64,000 bases of DNA from Malania oleifera (taxonomy: Eukaryota > Streptophyta > Magnoliopsida > Santalales > Ximeniaceae). Below are positions 23,164 to 34,783 of the stretch, in pieces. The position numbers and the translations under genes were made by a program. The notes below the pieces were generated by a model. The model worked only from the letters and a program-made list of their open reading frames with translations, did not search any database and had not been told where the DNA came from. The stretch covers positions 63,171,540 to 63,235,539 of the forward strand of contig NC_080419.1 of assembly GCF_029873635.1 (NCBI RefSeq), in the 5' to 3' direction. Position 1 is the first letter of the stretch, and every line of letters starts with the position of its first letter.

Positions 23164-25039
23164 TCTTGGCCTAACAAGACTTACGAATCTTATTTTGATG
23201 ATAGAAAACCAAGAGAATTTAACATGTTTAGGTTAAAGTGATGATGTTTCAAGAATCAAGTATTAAAGTACAAGATCAAGTGATCACAAGTGTTATGAAA
23301 GCCTACATTCTAAAGACATGTGATCAAAAGAAAGCTCAAATGATCAAAGAAAGACAAATCTAATGAAAGCTTAAAGAATATTAAAGCTTAAGTCAAGATG
23401 GACTCAAAGAAAGACATACATGAAGACTTCGCGTTTAGAAAGTTTTTAAGTGTTAAGAAAGTCTTATGTAAGTACTTCAATTAAAAGTAAATATGGATGC
23501 TTTGAAGCTCGTTAGGATTTATTATTGACTTAGAAACCAATTTTTGAAAACCTCAGAAAATATTTTCAAAAGTTTCAGAACAATTTGACAAAAATTTTTG
23601 GAAACAAACATGAAAGTATGAATTTCTAACTGTCCAAGCTACTGACCCATTCTGGTCAGGCGACTAACATTTATGCTAAATTAATTATGAGAAAACAGAA
23701 CATGCCTAGTCGATTAACCCAAGCGACTGACCCCAAGTCTAGTCGACTGACCCAAGCGACTGACCCTATTCTGACTTTGATATTTCACTGAAATTTAAAG
23801 TCCAAACGACTAACCCTAATGAGCCCAGTTGACTGAACTTTATAACGGTTATTTTTTAATAGTGAATAAAAGTTTCCAAATTAGATTTCTTGGCTCCCAA
23901 ACAAAGTAAAAACTTGGGAAACACTCCAAGCAACTTGGGGAATGCGAAATACTACTTTTTCTATCTATAAATACATGATTAAACCCAAGAGTCAAACACA
24001 GCTACTTACAATCAGCAATCAAAGTCTATAACTCTCATACTCTTCAAAAGCTCTCTTACTCACACATTCTTGCTAAAGTTTTACCAAGTTTTTGCTAATA
24101 CAACCACACGGTTCTTGTGTTCTTACTAAGATTTTTCAATCTAAAGAAGAACCCGGTGATTAATTTCTTGAGCTTCAAATTTATTCTTTATTGATATTTA
24201 ATTTGAAGTATATTAGCTGTGCTTAAACTTGTACTAATCAACTCTATTTTGAGAATGTCTTTGTACACAAGAATTGTTCTTGTTTTTGTTGTTTTTTGAC
24301 GATTCAGGTTGTTGGAGAGGACGGCTCTATCCTACTTGAAGGAGTGTAAATAGTTTGCTCCACCTGGTTAAAGGAGTGGTATAGTGCAATCCTTGGATGG
24401 TGTACCTAAGGCGAGGACGTAGGCGAGTATAGTCGAACCTCGTAAAAATCTCAGTGTCACTCTTTTTCCTTTTCTCTTTAATTTTTTGCTTATATAAACT
24501 GCGCGGTTGTGTACTTAATTTGCTGAAAATTAATTTGCCTTTGGGAATTACTGAAACCATAAGGGAGTATGTTGATTAATCAATATTATTGCGGAAACTG
24601 CAAGGGAGTACGTTGATTGATTAATACCAAAGCTTATTAATAAATTGGTTGGTAACATACTCAAATTCAAGATACTTTTTTTATATCAATATTTGAGTTT
24701 TGGAAGCTTGGTTGGATTTTCTATTTTATTTCATATTGTGAATTCAAGCTCACCTATTTGATTGGATTGATATTGAAAAGTTGGGTTTTGAATATTGAAG
24801 TTTTTGATTATCATCATCATTTGTCAATAAATACTAAATCTAGGATTGAGTGTTGGTTATTACAAATCAATTGTACTTGACAAGTTGTTGTGTTATAGAG
24901 TGTAATTGCAAATTAACTCAAATTGAAAAAGTGGTTAATACTTAACTACAAGAATTTGAAAAAACAAGAATTTACAAAGAAAAATAAAATAAAATAAAAC
25001 CCAATTCACCCCCCTCTTGGGAGTACACCTTACTTTTGA
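23164..25039 (+). repeat. SIRE1 3' LTR
   Basis: 1876 bp. The edges read tcttggcc and cttttga, point variants of the TG/CA ends of the 5' LTR. The motif array is at 23634-23846 and the TATA box at 23966-23973. Confidence 0.95.
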
Positions 25040-25126
25040 ATTAGTGGCGACTCCATTACACTTTGTTCTCCATGAAAATATTATTTTAAAACACCTTTCC
25101 AAGTTCACACAGGAAACGTCACGACA
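25040..25126 (+). mobile_element. Tat1 5' LTR, fragment c (LTR end)
   Basis: Resumes the Tat1 LTR after SIRE1 with the target copy attag, then a tggcgactcc stretch resembling the primer site itself. It ends in cacgaca, comparable to gcgaca at the Tat2 LTR end. Confidence 0.85.
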
Positions 25127-25129
25127 GCT

Positions 25130-25147
25130 TGGCGACTCCGCTGGGGA
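25130..25147 (+). other. Tat1 primer binding site
   Basis: TGGCGACTCCGCTGGGGA starts four bases after the LTR end. This is the primer site type seen in plant Tat/Ogre elements, and the strongest lineage marker for Tat1. Confidence 0.88.
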
Positions 25148-25947
25148 CTTAGAGAGTCGAGCCAGTAATTAATTATTAATTATCCCAAATTAAAATTTAA
25201 TTAGTATTTTAATTACTCCTTATTTTTTGAATTTTATATGTATACTTGTGAATACTTGTTTGTATATGTTTGAATATTCACCTGTTGTATATACTTTGTG
25301 AATATTGTGGTGAATTTTAATTCCAAATATATGTTTGAGTCTATTTGATTAATTGTGAATATTTTGTTTCCACATATTTGAACAAGCATGTGAATTGTGA
25401 ATATTTTGTTTCCACATTTTTGAATAAACAAGTGAATTGTGAATATCTACTTCCACATTTTTGAATAAGCATGTGAATTGTGAATGTCTGTTTTAATATT
25501 GTTGAATAAGCATATGAATTGTGAATATCAGTTTCCATCTTTTTTGAATAAGCATGTGATTTGTGTCTCCATATTTGTGAATAACCATGTGAATATCTTT
25601 CATTAATTTCTATGATTTTGAATCAGCATGTGAACATCTTTGTGTAGTGGTGAATATTTGTTTCTATACCTATTTAGAATAGCATGTGAATAAATGTGGG
25701 GATAGTGGGATTAGGCTGAGCTTATGAATTCACACACTTTCACGTGTCTTCTACCTGGGCTTTAACCTTTAGGAATAGAAAGAAACATAGTACCGTTAGC
25801 CCTTATGAGACATGGTCTTTGGGGGCGCGAACCACTTTGCTCAACTTAAACTTTGTCCGAACACTTCAGGGGAAGATAATGTTCATGCTAGGAACCTGTT
25901 GTTAATAGGGATTAGAGTTTACCCACACATAATTATCCACAGGATTT
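25148..25947 (+). mobile_element. Tat1 untranslated leader, part 1
   Basis: No gene. At 25360-25600 an imperfect repeat of about 50-55 bp (tgtgaatat...ttccacat...ttgaataagcatgtgaat) occurs about five times and produces spurious minus ORFs. The rest (25680-25947) is unique leader. It ends at the target copy gattt (25943-25947) of the next insertion. Confidence 0.75.
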
Positions 25948-27486
25948 TGACTCACTCTAGAAATGAGCAGCTCAGAAGCTATCCCAGGTATAAGAGTTCA
26001 ATCGTGTAATAATTAGCCCAAGGGTTAGATCGTCTCCTCAGAGAATGCAGTTTAATTCCAAATTTCATGTAAATCCCAAAGAAAATAAGAAAAAGAAGAT
26101 TTTACTGAACATAGTTCAGATTCATAATTCTGTATTTTTGAGAGTTTGTGACTAAATTAAAATAACGCATAACATAAACTAAGAACCTAACACAATAAAT
26201 GACAAGAAACAAGTAATCGTAAATAGACGATGGAAAAATCAACATAGCTAATATTTCTACTCAATTATCCATCCACACAATAAAATAAATGATAACAAAA
26301 TTAAATGAGTAAAACAATCCTACATTTAAACATTCAGACAAAGAAATAAATCCTACGTTTGAAATTTTGGACAAAAGACCAAAGATGAAAACTTTATTAC
26401 TTAAATTAAACATTCAACCATAAAATCCTTAATTAAACATTAACTCAAAAAAAAAAACATTAACCCAATCAATAACTTAAACAAAAATAGTACTTAATCT
26501 GAAAATAGATTCAAACAAAAATAAATTAAACTTAAACTTCAACGATGGCTTAAAAAAAAAAAACTAAACTTGAACAATGGCTTAAACAAAAATTAAACTT
26601 GAACAAAAGCTTGAATAAAAATAAAGTTAAACAATGTATTTAAAGAACAATAAAGTAAAGAAAAAAAAAACAAGGGAGAGAGAGAGATAGTTGAAAATCT
26701 GAGAGAGGCCGAGAGTCCTTTGCTATCCTGCGCACCGCTGCCTCACGCTGCTCTCCTCCCCCCAATAAAACCCATTCTTCCATAAAATACCCTATTCCCC
26801 CTCTAATATTTCACCATAGCCGTGTCTCCTCTTGAGATAGGCGCATGAGCCTATTTTTTGGTGGCCTAAGACTCTTTTTTTCTTTAAGCACTGCACACGG
26901 CCCAGTGCAACAACTTCAAGCCTAATTTTGACCCCATAAACGTCTGGATTAACAAAAAGCTATTTCAAGATAATTTGTAGCTATTTTTGTAAGCTTTCCA
27001 ATTCCACTTGAATCATGCCAATCAAATATTATATGAGAGAGTTATGATTAAAATAGCGAAATACGTCTAGGCTGTCTTTTAGCGAATTTCAAACTTGGAT
27101 TGCAGCCCACTTTTCATTACATGACACGGATTCATGTGCATGAATACCACATAGTCTTCTCACACACAAGCACACATGCTTCCAATTTGCATCAGCTCCA
27201 CAAGAAGTTCATGGCCTTTTCATGGGCTCAAACTCACGCATGCATGGCTCGATTTCTCTCACGCACGACCCACGCATATTTTAATTTCTGCTTTAATTTC
27301 CAAAAATTATCCTACAATAATAAAACACAAATGCCCGTAATTTTTTACAAAAATAAGATAATTATCAAAAAATTATCAAATGAGCTCTCTGATTAAAATA
27401 ATGGACATAATCAGGCATTTAATTAAAATAGTGACATTTAATTAATGCATTTAAATAATTAATTACACAACTTTGACGCGTAATCA
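25948..27486 (-). repeat. 3' LTR of the Athila-like derivative
   Basis: Direct repeat of 27779-29350. A-rich in the middle (26400-26660), with a GA tract near 26680. The plus ORF 27100-27396 is shared in part by the other LTR copy, but has no domain and is not supported. Confidence 0.92.
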
Positions 27487-27500
27487 CACCCCCAACTAAC
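27487..27500 (-). other. Polypurine tract of the Athila-like derivative
   Basis: Minus-strand TTAGTTGGGGGTG directly before the LTR start TGATTACGCG; Athila2 has TTAGTTGGGGGGTG at the equivalent place (50501-50513). Confidence 0.8.
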
Positions 27501-27719
27501 ATTTTGTTAGTCTCCAGCAAATAACGTGAATGCAATCCAGGGCGATACCCATAGATACCAATCCCAACAATATTAAATGAATGCACATGCGACACAACCA
27601 TACCATTTCACATAAAGGAATATAACCATATTACACACAAGCTCATTCATACACAATTCATGCAACTCTGAAGCAAGTCACTCATGCAAGTTTCATCATT
27701 ATATAGTCAATAAGAACAA
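27501..27719 (-). other. Remnant of the element's 3' UTR
   Basis: Read on the minus strand, this aligns with Athila2 50284-50500: attgttctta, tatataatgatgaaact, acttgcttcagagt, gaaatggtatgg and cattcacgttattt are shared in the same order. Confidence 0.85.
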
Positions 27720-27772
27720 TATTCCCGTCTGCCACGCAGGTGACCCGAGTTCGATCCCCGGCAACAACGCCA
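27720..27772 (+). other. tRNA-Asp 3' segment (53 nt) including the primer binding site
   Basis: The plus strand reads as the 3' part of plant tRNA-Asp: anticodon arm (cccgtctgccacgcagg), variable region, T arm (gacccgagttcgatccccgg) and acceptor ending CCA at 27770-27772. It differs from the tRNA-Asp sequence I know by about six bases, including anticodon GTC to GCC. The last 18 nt are the primer binding site of the minus-strand element. The 5' half of the tRNA is absent, so this is not a functional tRNA gene. The left edge shares tat (27720-27722) with the 3' UTR sequence it joins. Confidence 0.8.
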
Positions 27773-27778
27773 AAAACT

Positions 27779-29350
27779 TGATTCACTCTAAAAATAAGCA
27801 GCTTAGAAGCTGTTCCAAGTATAGGAGTTCAATCGTGTAATAATTAGTCCAAGGGTTAGATCGTCTCCTCAGGGAATATAGTTTAATTCCAAATTTCATG
27901 TAAATCCCAAAGAAAATAAGAAAAAGAAGATTTTACTAAACATAGTTCAGATTCGTACTTCTAGATTTTTGAGAGTTTGTGACTAAATTAAAATAACGCA
28001 TAACATAAACTAAGAACCTAACACGATAAATGACAAGAAACGAGTAATCGTAAATAGACGATGGAAAAATCAACACAGCTAATATTTCTACTCAATCATC
28101 CATCCACACAATAAAATAAACGATAACAAAATTAAATGAGTAAAACAATCCTACATTTAAATATTCAGACAAAGAAATAAATCCTACGTTTGAAATTTCG
28201 GACAAAAGACCAAAGATGAAAACTTTATTACTCAAATTAAACATTCAACCATAAAATCCTTAATTAAACATTAACTCAAAAAAAAAAAAACATTAACCCA
28301 ATCAATAACTTAAACAAAAATAGTTCTTAATCCGAAAATAGATTCAAACAAAAATAAATTAAACTTTAACTTTAACGATGACTTAAATAAAAATAAACTA
28401 AACTTAAACAATGGCTTAAACAAAAATTAAACTTGAACTAAAATCTTGAATAAAAATAAATTTAAACAATGTATTTAAAGAATAATAAATTAAAATAAAA
28501 AAAAAAAAACAAGGGAGAGAGAGAGATAGCCAGAAATCTGAGAGAGGCCGAGAGTCCTCTATTGTCCTGTGCACCACTGCCTCACGCAGCTCTCCTCCCC
28601 TCAATAAACCCTCTTCTTCCATTAAATACCCTATTCCCTCTTTAATATTTTGTCCTAGTCATGTCTCCTCTTGAGATAGGCACATGAGCCTATTTTTTGG
28701 TGGCCTAAGACTCATTTTTACCTTAAGCACTGCACACGGCCCAAGGCAGCAATTTCAAGCCCGATTTTGACCTCTTAAACGTCCGAATTAGAAAAAGGCT
28801 ATTTCGGGATAATTTGTAGATATTTTTGTAAGCTTTCCAATTCCACTTAAATCACACCAATTAGATATTAGATGAGAGAGTTATGTTTAAAATACCAAAA
28901 TATGTCCAAGTTGTCTCCTTGTGAATTTTGGACTTGGATTGCGGCCCACTTGTCATTGCATGACATGGATTCAAGTGCATGAAGCCCATGTAGTCTTCTC
29001 ACACACAAGCACACATGACTTCTAATTCACATTGGCTCCACGAGAAGTGCATGGCCTCTTCACGGGCTCAAGTTCACGCATGCATGGCTCGATTTCTCTC
29101 ACGCACGACCCATGCACATTTTAATTTTGGCTTTAATTTCCAAAAATTATCCTGCAATAATAAAGCACAAATGCTCGTAATTTTTTACAAAAATAAACTC
29201 GTAATTTTTTACAAAAATAAGATAATTATCTTTAAATTATCAAATGAGCTCACTAATTAAAATAATGGATATAATCAAGCTTTTAATTAAAATAGTGACA
29301 TTTAATTAACGCATTTAAATACTTAACTACGCAACTTTGATGCGTAATCA
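27779..29350 (-). repeat. 5' LTR of the Athila-like derivative
   Basis: 1572 bp, direct repeat of 25948-27486. It includes a small local duplication near 29177-29215 (ctcgtaattttttacaaaaataa twice) absent from the other copy. ORFs here are not supported. Confidence 0.92.
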
Positions 29351-30199
29351 GATTCCCTCCCTAGGACAGAGCCTTGAGAAAACCCTATAAAATAGTCATC
29401 TTCCTGGGGTTGGGACAGGATCCTCATCCTTCTCCATGTGATTTAATTTAGTCCTTTGTGCATATGTTCTTGAAATAATTTGAGTTGTGTCATGCATCAA
29501 TATTCTGGAAAAGCCTGACAGTGAGACCACGACCCATTCTTTCAAAAAAAAAGTTCTTGGCTTAAACATTTTTAAAAATGGGTCGGTCCAATCCTTTTCA
29601 AATAACTTAGGCCCAACTTTTTTAAAACAAACTCAGACCCAACCTTTTTCTAAGTAAACAACCCGAACTAGGCCTAATTTTCAAAAAGCCAAACCCAAAT
29701 TTCAAAAGTGGGTTTCGTTCACATTACCAAAAAATCCATGCCAACATTTTAAGCAATCCAAGCCCAACTTTTTTAAACTCTGGCCTGAACCGATCAGAAA
29801 ATAGCTTGGAGCCTATGTTTTAAAACACTCGAGGTCCAAGTGCACATCAAAGTCCATAAGCCTGCACTGAACAAATCCAATGGGTTGACTCGCCTAGGTC
29901 AACCTCAAAACCCAAATCATAACCTAATCATTTACGAAATCCAGGGTACATGGACCATCACTAGGAAAAGGAATGATTGAAGGAGGAATTGAATTGAAAA
30001 TGTCCATCGAGGGTCGATTTAATTTTGAAGTCTTTCATTAGTTCAAAAGGTTTTTCTTAGAATTCTAGAAAAGTGCTTGTTTAGGTTGGATTGCATTCAT
30101 GCACTTTATGCATAATTTCACGCATAGCCATGCATGATAGGCTCATAATTGTGTTGTCAAAATTCTAAAATAGCCCGAATTTAATTCAAGATAAGTCCA
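29351..30199 (+). mobile_element. Tat1 untranslated leader, part 2
   Basis: No gene. It starts with target copy gattc. Between about 29530 and 29900 short phrases such as ggcccaactttttt and cccaacctttt recur. Tat2 has very similar phrases on the minus strand at 63750-64000, supporting a shared Tat leader. Confidence 0.7.
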
Positions 30200-30522
30200 A
30201 TGGAAAAATGCAAAGAAGAGGAGATCGGAATCCAGACCTATTCAGAAGATCAACAAAACCATCACGGAGATACTCTGAATCATAGCTCAGAAAAGGAGTT
30301 GCCAACACAAGTCAAACTGGATGTTAGAAACAATGCCCTGAAGGAGATAAGGAAAATTTGGATTTATTGTACAATTGGGAGACGACTGCATTTTTCGGAG
30401 TTGTATTGTCACATAGGTTTCCTGCTACATATAACCATCAATTATGATGTATTAAACATCCGAACAGAGTTTTGGAACCCTCCTTAATATTGCTTCACAA
30501 TAGAGGGGGTAGACAAGGGTCT
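30200..30522 (+). pseudogene. Tat1 ORF1 (DUF7745-like), 5' part
   Basis: Some Tat/Ogre elements have an extra ORF before gag whose function is unknown. Here the frame opens at 30200. Its end (LHFSELYCHIGFLL, TEFWNPP, stop at 30485, then YCFTIEGVDKG) resembles the segment before VEEYxxLL in plant proteins annotated DUF7745, as I recall that family; no search was possible. SIRE2 interrupts it after 30522; the text resumes at 39337 with LEEYVSLLNLPKI, which is what should follow. The last five bases ggtct are the SIRE2 target. Confidence 0.65.
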
Positions 30523-31627
30523 TGTTGACTCTATGAGTCCAATCCGGTTTTGATAATGACAAATCACTTGGTATTTGATCTGTGCATTGAGTTGTGAACA
30601 GGAACTATATTAAGCATGTACAGAAGGATAACGAGTCATGGAAATTACAAAGTAAAGCTAAAAAATCTTCACAAGATCCATGGAACTCAAAGAGTACGAG
30701 AATCAAGATGCAAGCAGCAAAGTTCAAGAACATGTTGGGAATGGGTATTTAGAACTCATATACCTATATTGTCATATGATTTAATTTGAGGCTCAACATA
30801 ACTTAAAATGATTTTAGGATTCATGCATTTCATGAACATCATTAGGGAATTTTCATGGACTTAGAAATGTTTTAAATCATGGAAAATATGTTTTATAAAA
30901 GACCCAAGAAAAGAAGCAAAGAAGAATTTTAAACTAGAAACGAAAAATTGAGAAAAAGGGGACTTCAGTAGCCTAAACTTCACCTCAATCGCCTAAAGAA
31001 TTTCTTCAGTTGCTTGAAGATTAAGTTTGGTAGCTTGAAGAATTAATGGGAAACAAAAAACCTAGCAGAGGCACTTCGGTCACCTGAACTGAGGACCTCA
31101 GGCGCCTGAACTTGCCACTTCAGGAGCCTGAACCCCACTTCGATTGCCTGAAGTCTCGAGAAAGTTTAAAAAATCATATTTTTATTAAACGAACTCGCGA
31201 GCTATTTCTTTGATCTAACAGCTGAGATCAATCCTAAGGGTAAGACACTATATATACTGAATATCTAAACCCTAAAAAGAGGCTAAGACACACAACAAGA
31301 GAAGAATACATCGTATTGCAAGATTGTAGAGAAACTTGAGCTGATTATCTGCACTTCATTCTACTTTCATTGTCTTTGGGCAAATCCATTCCGAAAATCA
31401 AAGGGCATTCATTCATTCAAATGTACTTCAATCCAGTATTGAGGTTTGATCTTTCAAGTTATTATTCTTAAGAACTTCTAATCTCATCTCATTACGTGTT
31501 CTTGATTATCATTAGAAAAGTTTTGATCTTGAGTATGCATATACATATAAAAATTGATTTTTGAAAAGATCATTACTTGAGAAAGCTTGTTTAGCTTGGT
31601 TGATTGGTTTTTTATTCAAGAGTATAA

Positions 31628-31661
<34 letters not shown>

Positions 31662-32654
31662 TTCATAGAGCTTATTATTGAAAAAACTATTTTGATTAAA
31701 AGGTTGATCTTGAAAGTGCTTATACATATATATAGTTATTCTAAACAAGATCATTACTTGATTTAAGTTGTGTGATTAATTGAAAGGTTTGATTCAAGTG
31801 TGTGTTTTCTAAAGGAACTATATTTTAGATATATTAACATTTGATTAAATATCCTTGGTACTTATAACTATATATTCTATTGAGGGATATTCTCTGAAAA
31901 ATAATATACTTAGTTTGTGATTGAATACTTGATATAAAACTTTGTGATTTTGATTGATTTAATATTCAAGACAAAGTGTTTGCTAACAAGTTCACTTCAA
32001 ATATATTTGTGCATTTTTGCAAAGTGAACCAAGAACCCTAGTATACACCAAAACATTTTTAAATATATCTTTAATTGGGAGTTTTGGTTAAATAGGGATT
32101 TGTGTGTCAAAGCATATCATACATAAAATGATTGTATCGTTTTTATACATTCATGAGCTTCAAGTTATATCATATGTCAATGTACTAGGATTTTGAATTG
32201 TACTCACCAGTTTTTATTAGAAGCATTGTTTTGAGTGTTATTTTTCAGATCTTATTATATACACAGTTCGGTGTGTGTACCGGTGTGTGAGGAGAGAGTT
32301 GTATCTCTTGTAAGCAGCGGGTGAATTGTAAGGGAAGCTCCATCCCAATTTAAGGAGCAGGGATTTAGTGAATCCTTGAGTGGTTGCTGAAGGTGAGGAC
32401 GTAGGCCAAGTCGGCTGAACCTCGTAAAACTGTGTTTGTCTTCTCTCTTCCCTTTACTCTTTATGTTTCAACACTGCATTTAAATTGTATATATTGCATG
32501 TATAGGTTGGATAGCCTTACACATACATAATTGAGTAACAAGAAGTTGTTGGTAACTATATAAGAAGGGTTTAAGAGGTAAATAAGTACCAAAGAATTTT
32601 TTAAATACCCAATTCACCCCCCACCCCCCTCTTTAGATTACACCTGATTCAACA
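30523..32654 (+). repeat. SIRE2 5' LTR
   Basis: 2132 bp, tgttgact...gattcaaca. It shares the LTR-end block attcacccccc...ctctttagattacacc with other Sirevirus LTRs. A (TA)n tract is at 31633-31660. Confidence 0.93.
30968..31256 (+). promoter_or_regulatory. SIRE2 5' LTR promoter: CGCCTGAA array and TATA box
   Basis: Roughly ten copies of (ctt)cggtcgcctgaa or close variants lie at 30968-31155, one being the perfect palindrome TCAGGCGCCTGA near 31088. A tatatata box follows at 31248-31256. The truncated 3' LTR repeats this at 38370-38560 and 38650. Confidence 0.6.
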
Positions 32655-32656
32655 TT

Positions 32657-32668
32657 TGGTATTAGAGC
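32657..32668 (+). other. SIRE2 primer binding site (tRNA-Met type)
   Basis: TGGTATTAGAGC starts two bases after the LTR end; one base (C to T) differs from TGGTATCAGAGC. Confidence 0.85.
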
Positions 32669-32709
32669 GGGTTTACATAGACTTGATAGTTAATTTGTAA
32701 AACGATCAC

Positions 32710-34384
32710 ATGGCACACATTGTTGTTACTCCATTTGGTGAGGGACACTCATCCACTAGATCACCCATTTTCTGTGGTGTAAATTACACCTATTGGAAAC
32801 GTAGGATGAGCATATATCTACTAAACGTAGATTGGAAGGTTTGGAAAATAGTGACTAAGGGAAATCAAATTCCCATGAAAGTAATTGATAAGATTAATGT
32901 ACCTAAAACTGAAGATAAATATACTGAAAGGATTGGAAGTCAGTACAAATCAATGCCATTGCTATGAACTTACTTTTCTATGCATTAGATGTCAATGAAT
33001 TTAATAGGGTAAATGGCATGTAACTCAGTTAAAGAGATTTGGGAAAAATTAGAAGTTACATATGACGGCACTAAGGAAGTCAAGGATAGTAGGATCGACA
33101 TCCTCACTAGTGAATATGAAGCATTTAGAATGACATCTGATGAATCCATACAATCCATGTACACTAGATTCACACACATCATTAACTCTTTAAATGCTCT
33201 TGGAAAAACTTACCCTACGTATGAGTTGATCAGGAAAATACTCAAGGATTACCTCCAGTGTGGGAAGCGAAAGCTACAACAATAGTAGAAGGGAGAAATC
33301 TCAAGGAGATTTTGGTCGACGAACTTATTGGATCACTCATCACCTATGAGCTGGCAATAAACGAGAGGAAAAATGAGCAAAGCAAAGCTAAGAAGGTCAC
33401 TGCACTTAAGGCATCATCAAGCAATTCAAGTGAAGGAACCGATTCTGAAACGGATAATGACATGGCCTTGCTAGCAAAGAAGTTCGGGAAGTTCTTGAAG
33501 AAAAACAAAAAGTTCAACAAAAAATTTCACAAACTCTAAATTGAAAAGAGGAGAGCAAAGCATGAAGAAAAAGAAGGAGGATCCACCAACATGCTACAAT
33601 TGTCGAGAAGTTGGACACATCAAGCCTGAGTGCCCCAAGCTTATAAAAGCTTCAAAAAAAAAAAAAGGCGCTAAAAGTCGGCTGGGATACACATAGCACT
33701 AGCGGTTCAGAATCTGAATCTAGCGACGACAAGGTTGCCAATCTGTGTTTAATGACAGATGATGACCTTGAAGTACAATCATCATTTTCATCATCTTCAT
33801 ATTATTGTAGTGATTCTGAAAATGAAAATGTTATGATTTCATATGATGAACTAAAACAAGAATACCTGTATACTATTAAAATGCTTAAGAAGAAAACAAA
33901 GAAAATTTCTGAGTTGAGAAGTAAAGTCAAAGAACTTTCAAGCTTACTTGAACGTCAAAATGAATCTCATGCATCTTTCATAAGAAATAAAGATTTGAAA
34001 ATTGAGGAGTTGGAAAAGGATTTGAAAGATAAATCTAAAATTGTTTGTAAATTTACTAAAGAACAAAATAATTTTGAAAAGCTCTTAGGATCTCAAAGAA
34101 ATTCCCTAGAAAAGGAAAGGCTCAATTTTAATGGTAAGGAAAATATAAAGAAAAAACATCTTTACATAGGGTATTTTACAAAAGAGTCAAAGTCATATGT
34201 TCTAACTAAGAATCATTATAGAAATACTACATGCTTTAAATGTAGAAGGTTGGGTCACATACAATTCAACTGTCCTTTCAAAAATAAAGATGTAAAAATA
34301 AAGAAAGTATGGAAGGTCAAAGGTCAATCTAGCACTAACCCTCCTGGACCCAAGACAACCTGGGTACCAAAGTTAGTTGTTTAA
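32710..34384 (+). pseudogene. gag: SIRE2 gag (broken)
   Basis: Starts at ATG 32710 (MAHIVVTPFGEG). UBN2-type core: FCGVNYTYWKRRMSIYL, VKEIWEKLEVTYD, TRFTHIINSLNALGKTY. The first zinc knuckle CYNCREVGHIKPEC is at 33592-33633, in a different frame from the ORF before it; the second, CFKCRRLGHIQFNC, is at 34231-34272. Between them are Ser-rich and coiled-coil segments (33790-34130). Frameshifts lie near 32950, near 33270 (inside the LQCG..KATTIVEGRNLKE overlap), near 33535 and at the poly-A run 33654-33666. Open pieces: 32710-32967, 33013-33285, 33258-33539, 33752-34384. Confidence 0.9.
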
Positions 34385-34399
34385 TTGTGTTTTGCAGAT

Positions 34400-34783
34400 T
34401 TTCTTAAGATTAGCATCCTCAAAAGATAGATGGTATATGGATAGCGGATACTCACGCCACATGACCGGGGATAAAGCAAAATTCACATCCATCATACCCA
34501 AGGATGAAGGGTTTGTTACTTTTGGAGATAATGCTAAGGGAAGGATCACAGGTGTCGATAAAGTCGGTAATGATTTCTCACTCATTATTGATGATTTTTA
34601 TTAGTTGAAGGTTTAAAGCACAATATATTGAGCATAAGTCAACTATGTGATAAAGGCTACAAAGTATCATTTGAACATGACAAGTGCATAGTTGAACACA
34701 AAACTAATAATAAGATATTGTTCATTGCTAAGCGTCATGAAAACGTATATACCACAAGCTTTGATAACTTAACTTCATAGAGT
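34400..34783 (+). pseudogene. pol: SIRE2 protease region (broken)
   Basis: RWYMDSGYSRHMTGD at about 34427-34470 keeps the D-S-G of the aspartic protease, but the next Cys is Tyr. It lies in a different reading frame from both the gag end and the integrase; the second shift is near 34600, after LIIDDF, beyond which LLVEGLKHN continues in another frame. A TAG lies at about 34778, just before the integrase ORF. Confidence 0.82.

Larger units (their letters stand above)
4799..25039 (+). mobile_element. SIRE1: full-length Sirevirus (copia), with a nested Tekay element
   Basis: Two direct LTRs (4799-6735, 23164-25039), a tRNA-Met-type primer site, gag with two zinc knuckles, PR-INT-RT-RH order (copia), a post-pol ORF and a polypurine tract. 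Without the nested Tekay it is about 10.8 kb, normal for the group. The target duplication is gttag (4794-4798) / attag (25040-25044), 4 of 5 matching. The 3' LTR has lost TG/CA (tc...ga) by point changes. Gag and pol carry several stops and at least three frameshifts, so the copy is dead. It is inserted in the Tat1 5' LTR. Confidence 0.95.
25948..29350 (-). mobile_element. Non-coding Athila-like deletion derivative with a tRNA-Asp segment
   Basis: 3403 bp on the minus strand: two LTRs (5' LTR 29350-27779, 3' LTR 27486-25948) and only 292 bp between them. The target duplication is gattt (25943-25947) / gattc (29351-29355), 4 of 5, so it inserted as a unit. The internal piece contains a primer site of tRNA-Asp type, 53 nt of tRNA-Asp sequence, about 220 bp homologous to the last part of the Athila2 3' UTR, and a polypurine tract. 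LTR ends (tgattacgcg... and ...agagtgagtca) match Athila2. It encodes nothing and would need proteins from a relative. Confidence 0.9.

Noticed and set aside
27720..27772. Functional tRNA-Asp gene
   Set aside because: Only the 3' part is present, the anticodon stem has a mismatch and the anticodon is changed; the position is exactly that of a primer binding site.
27100..29260. Two similar plus ORFs (27100-27396, 29015-29260) as a conserved gene pair
   Set aside because: They are in the two LTRs of one element and are similar because the LTRs are copies; no domain.
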